The notes beneath the pieces are model-generated. The model was not told where the DNA came from and did no database searches. It saw only the letters and a program-made list of their open reading frames with translations. Shown one piece after another: positions 1 to 5,119 of a stretch of 5,119 bases of DNA. The first letter of the stretch is position 1; each line of letters begins with the position of its first letter. A program made the translations under genes and the position numbers. Where the stretch lies: assembly GCA_004297635.1 (NCBI GenBank), contig SCUQ01000412.1:1-5119 (forward strand). The letters run 5' to 3'. This DNA comes from Rhizorhabdus sp. Lineage in GTDB: Bacteria; Pseudomonadota; Alphaproteobacteria; Sphingomonadales; Sphingomonadaceae.

Positions 1-2209
<2,209 letters not shown>

Positions 2210-2213
2210 GATC

Positions 2214-2621
2214 TCAAAGAACCTTGCGCAGGGTGACGAGGAGGCAGCCATGGTCGCTCGACCGGCGGACATTGTCGTACCGCCCAGGCGGCAGCGGCAG
2301 GCGGCGCTCGAAGCGCCCCTGGGGCAGTTCGAGCCGGTGGATCTTGGCGGTGCGCAGGGCGACCGGCAAAATCCGGGCGCCGCGGACGACAAGCACGCCA
2401 TCCTCGATGACGGCTTCGGTCTGGTCGAGGTCCACGCCGGGCAATGCGACCAGCACCAACAGGTCGGTCTCGGTCTCGATCATGTCGGCAGGGGGCGCCC
2501 AGCGTGCCGTGCCACCACCGGCGCGGGCCGGGGCGAAAGCCTGTTGACGAAGGCGCTGGACCCTGTCGATCATGTCGACGGCCTCGGCCCACATCCAGTC
2601 GCGCGATCGGCCAGAATTCAT
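2214..2621 (-). CDS. Small heat-shock protein, Hsp20/alpha-crystallin family
   Basis: Small heat-shock proteins are ATP-independent cytoplasmic chaperones that hold unfolding proteins for refolding or degradation. This 135-residue protein has a short N-terminal arm (1-40, helix-like, with the Arg/Gln-rich stretch RVQRLRQQ) and an alpha-crystallin domain from about 41 to 132. Family signatures visible are the domain opening WAPPADMIETETDLLVLVALPGV (41-63, in pieces), the strand motif IEDGVLVVRGAR (72-83), GRFERRLPLP (102-111), and the closing G-x-L motif HGCLLVTLRK (124-133). The protein ends two residues later, so the usual C-terminal tail with an I/V-x-I/V oligomerisation motif is absent. 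The start at 2621 is supported by a good Shine-Dalgarno sequence six bases upstream. It is the first gene of an hsp20-lon operon behind a candidate RpoH promoter, which fits co-induction of holdase and protease. The family call is firm. The particular gene symbol (for example ibpA or hspA) cannot be assigned. Confidence 0.93.
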   Translation of the reverse strand: MNSGRSRDWMWAEAVDMIDRVQRLRQQAFAPARAGGGTARWAPPADMIETETDLLVLVALPGVDLDQTEAVIEDGVLVVRGARILPVALRTAKIHRLELPQGRFERRLPLPPGRYDNVRRSSDHGCLLVTLRKVL

Positions 2622-2627
2622 GCCATA

Positions 2628-2635
2628 TCCTCTCT
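2628..2635 (-). promoter_or_regulatory. Shine-Dalgarno sequence of hsp20
   Basis: The minus strand reads AGAGAGGA followed by six bases (TATGGC) and then ATG at 2621. This is near-optimal spacing and settles the hsp20 start. It sits immediately 3' of the leader hairpin. UCCU at 2647-2644 in the hairpin loop is complementary to the AGGA core, but the pairing is only four bases. Confidence 0.75.
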
Positions 2636-2668
2636 CGGCCGTCAGGAACGCCTTCGTGGCGACGGCCG
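2636..2668 (-). promoter_or_regulatory. GC-rich hairpin in the hsp20 5' leader
   Basis: The predicted leader RNA contains CGGCCGUC (2668-2661) and its perfect complement GACGGCCG (2643-2636), an 8-bp stem around a 17-nt loop. Inside the loop GCC (2660-2658) can pair with GGC (2652-2650) as a small inner stem. The base of the stem at 2636 directly adjoins the Shine-Dalgarno sequence at 2635-2628. The arms are seen directly. A role in temperature or stability control is inference: it does not resemble a canonical ROSE element, and the stem itself leaves the ribosome binding site single-stranded. Confidence 0.5.
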
Positions 2669-2676
2669 TCTTCTCC

Positions 2677-2707
2677 CAATAAGGAAACGGCCCGCGTGAT
2701 TTTCAAG
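2677..2707 (-). promoter_or_regulatory. Candidate RpoH (sigma-32) heat-shock promoter for hsp20-lon
   Basis: Read on the minus strand, CTTGAA (2707-2702, within CTTGAAA) is followed after exactly 17 bases by CCTTAT (2684-2679, within CCTTATTG). This matches the heat-shock sigma factor pattern known from alphaproteobacteria, CTTGAA-type -35 and CCNNAT / CYTAT-type -10 with 16-18 bp spacing. Transcription would start near 2671-2672, giving a leader of about 50 nt before the hsp20 ATG. The position directly upstream of a heat-shock gene pair supports the call. The start site itself is inferred. Confidence 0.72.
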
Positions 2708-2750
2708 CTGCCGCCGGAACAACAGGCAGACGACAGCGCGGTTCCCCACG

Positions 2751-2780
2751 CCGCCCGGGCATCCCGAAAATCCCGCCCGG
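2751..2780. repeat. Short repeats in the divergent hsp20/esterase intergenic region
   Basis: CCGCCCGG occurs at 2751-2758 and again at 2773-2780, starts 22 bp apart, about two helical turns. Between them ATCCCG is repeated at 2761-2766 and 2770-2775 (9-bp period), and GCCCGGGC at 2753-2760 is a palindrome. The cluster lies 63-93 bp upstream of the esterase start and just outside the heat-shock promoter. It could be a regulator site, but in such GC-rich DNA short C/G repeats arise easily by chance. Confidence 0.3.
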
Positions 2781-2835
2781 CACAGCATCGGCCCTCTCGA
2801 CCAGGTACAACCAGGCTATGATGGCGCAGACTGGT

Positions 2836-2843
2836 AGGGAGAG
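2836..2843 (+). promoter_or_regulatory. Shine-Dalgarno sequence of the carboxylesterase; bears on start choice
   Basis: AGGGAGAG stands directly before three consecutive in-frame ATG codons at 2844, 2847 and 2850. From the AGGGAG core (2836-2841) to the first ATG there are only 2 bases, to the second 5, and to the third 8. Initiation at 2847 or 2850 therefore fits usual spacing better than the longest open frame. The protein would be one or two residues shorter, with no functional effect. Confidence 0.65.
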
Positions 2844-4334
2844 ATGATGATGGCGGACGCGATCGTGACGACGGGCGGCGGCAAGCTGCGCGGCGCCAGC
2901 AATGGCGGCATCCGTCAGTATCTGGGCGTTCCCTATGCTGCGGCTCCCGTCGGCGAACGCCGTTTCGCGGCGCCCGAACCCCACCCCGGCTGGGATGGGG
3001 TGCGCGACGCGATCGATCCCGGCGCCACCGCCCCCCACGATGTGAAGGCCTTTCCCGGCCTCGACGTCATTCCGCTGATCGGTTCCGGCTGGGTGAAGGG
3101 CGAGGAGTTTCTCACCGCCGATATCTTCGCGCCGGAGGGTGATCCCAGCGGATTACCGGTGATGGTGTGGATCCATGGCGGCGGCTTCGTGGTCGGCAGC
3201 AAGGATGCGCCCGTCCATGACGGCCGCAGCTTCGCACGGAACGGGCTGGTCTGCGTCGCGATCAACTACCGGCTTGGGGTGGAGGGCTTCCTGCCGATCC
3301 CCGGCGTCCCGACCAATCTGGGCCTGCGCGACATGATCGCAGCGCTCAAGTGGGTGCGCGCCAACGCCGCAGCCTTCGGCGGAGATCCGGACAATATCAC
3401 CGTTTTCGGCGAATCCGCCGGGGCGATGGCGATCGCCGACCTGATCACCTCGCCGCTCGCCACGGGCCTGTTCCGCCGGGCCATCATCCAAAGCGGCCAT
3501 GCCGCGATGACCCGCGACATCGCGGTGATGCAGCGGCTCGTGAAGAAGCTGGCCCGGCTGTTGCGCATCTCGCCCGACAAGCCCGGTTTCGCGAGCATCG
3601 CGCCCGGCGATGCGCTCGACGCGATCGCCAAGGTCTCCCGGCCTACCGCCCGCATCGACCTGCGCGACGCCAAGGGGCATGAGCCCGTATTCGGGATCAG
3701 CCGCTTCGCCCCGGTCCATGGCGACGACGTCCTCCCGCTCCAGCCGCTCGAAGCGCTGAAGCGGGGCGCGGGCGCCGAGATCGACGTGCTGATCGGCACC
3801 AATGCCGAAGAGATGAATCTCTATCTGGTGCCCACGGGGATACGGGACAAGATCGGGCGCCTGCTCGCCACCTTCGTGCTCAGCCGCTCGCAGCCCGGTG
3901 CGCGCAAGCTGCTCAAGGCCTATGGCCTGGGCCGCAAAGGCATCAGGCCGGGCTACGCGCTGGCCAGCGCGATGACCGATCTCGTCTTTCGCTGGCCCGC
4001 GCGCCGCTTCGCGGAGGAACATCGCGGCCGTACCCATGTCTACGAGTTCGACTGGCGGTCGCCTGCTTTCGGCGGAGCGCTGGGCGCCTGCCACGGCGTG
4101 GAGTTGCCCTTCATATTCGACACGCTCGCCTGCACGACCGGCCCGCAGGGATTGACCGGGGAGAGCCCGCCGCAGGCGCTGGCCAACCGGGCCCATCGCC
4201 TCTGGATAGACTTCGCTAAAGACGGCCGCCTGCCCTGGGCGCCGTTCGATCGCGAGACGCGGCAGGTCTATTCGGTGCTGGAGGCCAAGCCCGATTATGA
4301 GGCGCCAATGCCGGCCGCCCCCTTCCTTCCGTAA
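2844..4334 (+). CDS. Type-B carboxylesterase/lipase family protein (alpha/beta hydrolase)
   Basis: Type-B carboxylesterases (the cholinesterase/PnbA family) hydrolyse carboxylic esters through a Ser-Glu-His triad. The N-terminal family pattern is clear at 7-50 (IVTTGGGKLRG, YLGVPYAAAPVGERRF, GW). The oxyanion-hole motif HGGGF is at 111-115, the nucleophile elbow FGESAG has Ser191, the acidic residue is Glu323 in GTNAEEMNLY, and the catalytic histidine is His417 in CHGVELPFIFD. The C-terminal motif RLWIDFAKDGRLPWAPFD (452-469) is also typical. At 496 aa it is a normal length for bacterial members. There is no signal peptide, so a cytoplasmic location is likely. The usual EDCLYLN segment is replaced by EEFLTADIFAP (87-97) and lacks its cysteine. 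True initiation is probably at 2847 or 2850. It is divergent from hsp20-lon and 137 bp upstream of a co-oriented TonB receptor, which hints at a role in using an imported ester. The substrate is unknown. Confidence 0.94.
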   Translation: MMMADAIVTTGGGKLRGASNGGIRQYLGVPYAAAPVGERRFAAPEPHPGWDGVRDAIDPGATAPHDVKAFPGLDVIPLIGSGWVKGEEFLTADIFAPEGDPSGLPVMVWIHGGGFVVGSKDAPVHDGRSFARNGLVCVAINYRLGVEGFLPIPGVPTNLGLRDMIAALKWVRANAAAFGGDPDNITVFGESAGAMAIADLITSPLATGLFRRAIIQSGHAAMTRDIAVMQRLVKKLARLLRISPDKPGFASIAPGDALDAIAKVSRPTARIDLRDAKGHEPVFGISRFAPVHGDDVLPLQPLEALKRGAGAEIDVLIGTNAEEMNLYLVPTGIRDKIGRLLATFVLSRSQPGARKLLKAYGLGRKGIRPGYALASAMTDLVFRWPARRFAEEHRGRTHVYEFDWRSPAFGGALGACHGVELPFIFDTLACTTGPQGLTGESPPQALANRAHRLWIDFAKDGRLPWAPFDRETRQVYSVLEAKPDYEAPMPAAPFLP

Positions 4335-4397
4335 GGGAAAGCCCGATCTATCAAGTCTGCGTGCGGATCGGCATAGCATAGATTGCCAGCCGACCTT

Positions 4398-4423
4398 TCT
4401 GATAGGTGAGCTATCTGATAGCT
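4398..4423. promoter_or_regulatory. Operator-like inverted and direct repeat upstream of the TonB receptor
   Basis: AGCTATCTGATAGCT (4409-4423) is a perfect 7-bp inverted repeat around a central T. The octamer TCTGATAG occurs twice, at 4398-4405 and 4414-4421, with starts 16 bp apart. GATAG (4401-4405), CTATC (4411-4415) and GATAG (4417-4421) thus form three alternating half-sites. It ends 48 bp before the receptor ATG, where a repressor of a dimeric helix-turn-helix family (such as MarR, TetR or GntR) could bind. The regulator is not in the window, so its family is a guess. The arms are too short and AT-rich for a terminator. Confidence 0.55.
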
Positions 4424-4456
4424 AATGTCCATCGGCGCCGGAAACCGGCTCGCCTC

Positions 4457-4464
4457 AGGAGAGG
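4457..4464 (+). promoter_or_regulatory. Shine-Dalgarno sequence of the TonB receptor
   Basis: AGGAGAGG ends 7 bases before ATG at 4472, which is good spacing. It selects this ATG over the out-of-frame ATG at 4465, whose reading gives no receptor-like protein. Confidence 0.75.
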
Positions 4465-4471
4465 ATGACAG

Positions 4472-5119
<648 letters not shown>

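Larger units (their letters stand above)
4335..4471. other. Esterase-receptor intergenic region
   Basis: This 137-bp gap has lower GC content than the flanking genes in its central part (about 4371-4426), as expected of a promoter region. It contains a CATAGCATAG tandem (4372-4381), the operator-like repeats at 4398-4423 and the receptor's Shine-Dalgarno sequence. I could not find a convincing sigma-70 -35/-10 pair: TTGCCA at 4383-4388 has no good partner. No U-tract terminator follows the esterase, so read-through into the receptor gene is possible. Confidence 0.5.

Noticed and set aside
2797..2822. Sigma-70-like promoter for the esterase: TCGACC with TATGAT.
   Set aside because: The TATGAT box is reasonable, but the spacer to TCGACC is only 14 bp and no better -35 lies at 16-18 bp. 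The esterase promoter is left unassigned.
4324..4340. Possible terminator after the esterase (CTTCC-GTAA-GGGAA region at the stop codon).
   Set aside because: The arms pair imperfectly over only four or five bases and no T-run follows, so it does not meet the pattern of an intrinsic terminator.
3153..4379. A 408-codon minus-strand open frame opposite the esterase.
   Set aside because: It is a shadow of the esterase coding strand, with Arg/Gly/Ala/Asp-rich composition and no domain. The plus strand carries the full catalytic triad.
4383..4411. TTGCCA at 4383-4388 as a -35 box for the receptor gene.
   Set aside because: The hexamer 17 bp downstream is GTGAGC, which does not resemble a -10 box, and no acceptable partner exists at 16-18 bp.

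Overview
The window looks like chromosomal DNA from a GC-rich alphaproteobacterium, most likely a sphingomonad (Sphingomonadaceae). The reasons are the strong G/C bias at third codon positions, the style of the TonB-dependent receptor, the hsp20-lon gene pair, and a heat-shock promoter of the alphaproteobacterial RpoH type. The genus cannot be fixed from the sequence alone. Four protein genes fill almost all of it. I see no tRNA, rRNA, CRISPR array, insertion sequence or other mobile element.

Left half (1-2707, minus strand): a two-gene proteostasis operon read leftwards. A small heat-shock protein (hsp20 family, 135 aa) is followed after only 4 nt by lon, the ATP-dependent Lon protease. lon runs off the left edge about five residues before its catalytic lysine. 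Upstream of hsp20 is a good candidate RpoH (sigma-32) promoter, CTTGAA-N17-CCTTAT. It would give a leader of about 50 nt containing an 8-bp GC-rich hairpin that abuts the Shine-Dalgarno sequence. A holding chaperone and a protease that degrades misfolded proteins would thus be made together on heat shock.

Centre (2622-2843): a 222-bp divergent intergenic region. It carries the heat-shock promoter on the minus strand and short repeats plus a ribosome binding site in front of the plus-strand esterase.

Right half (2844-5119, plus strand): a complete type-B carboxylesterase (up to 496 aa, apparently cytoplasmic, full Ser-Glu-His triad). After 137 bp comes the 5' part of a TonB-dependent outer-membrane receptor gene (216 codons, running off the right edge). 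The gap contains a perfect 15-bp inverted repeat, AGCTATCTGATAGCT, and a second copy of its TCTGATAG half. This looks like an operator controlling the receptor. An esterase beside a TonB receptor suggests uptake and hydrolysis of an ester substrate, but the substrate cannot be read from the sequence.

No clearly new biological system is visible. The points most worth checking are the operator-like repeat, the structured hsp20 leader, the short C-terminus of the Hsp20 protein, and the esterase/receptor pairing. Several long open frames lie antisense to the real genes and are best explained by high GC content.
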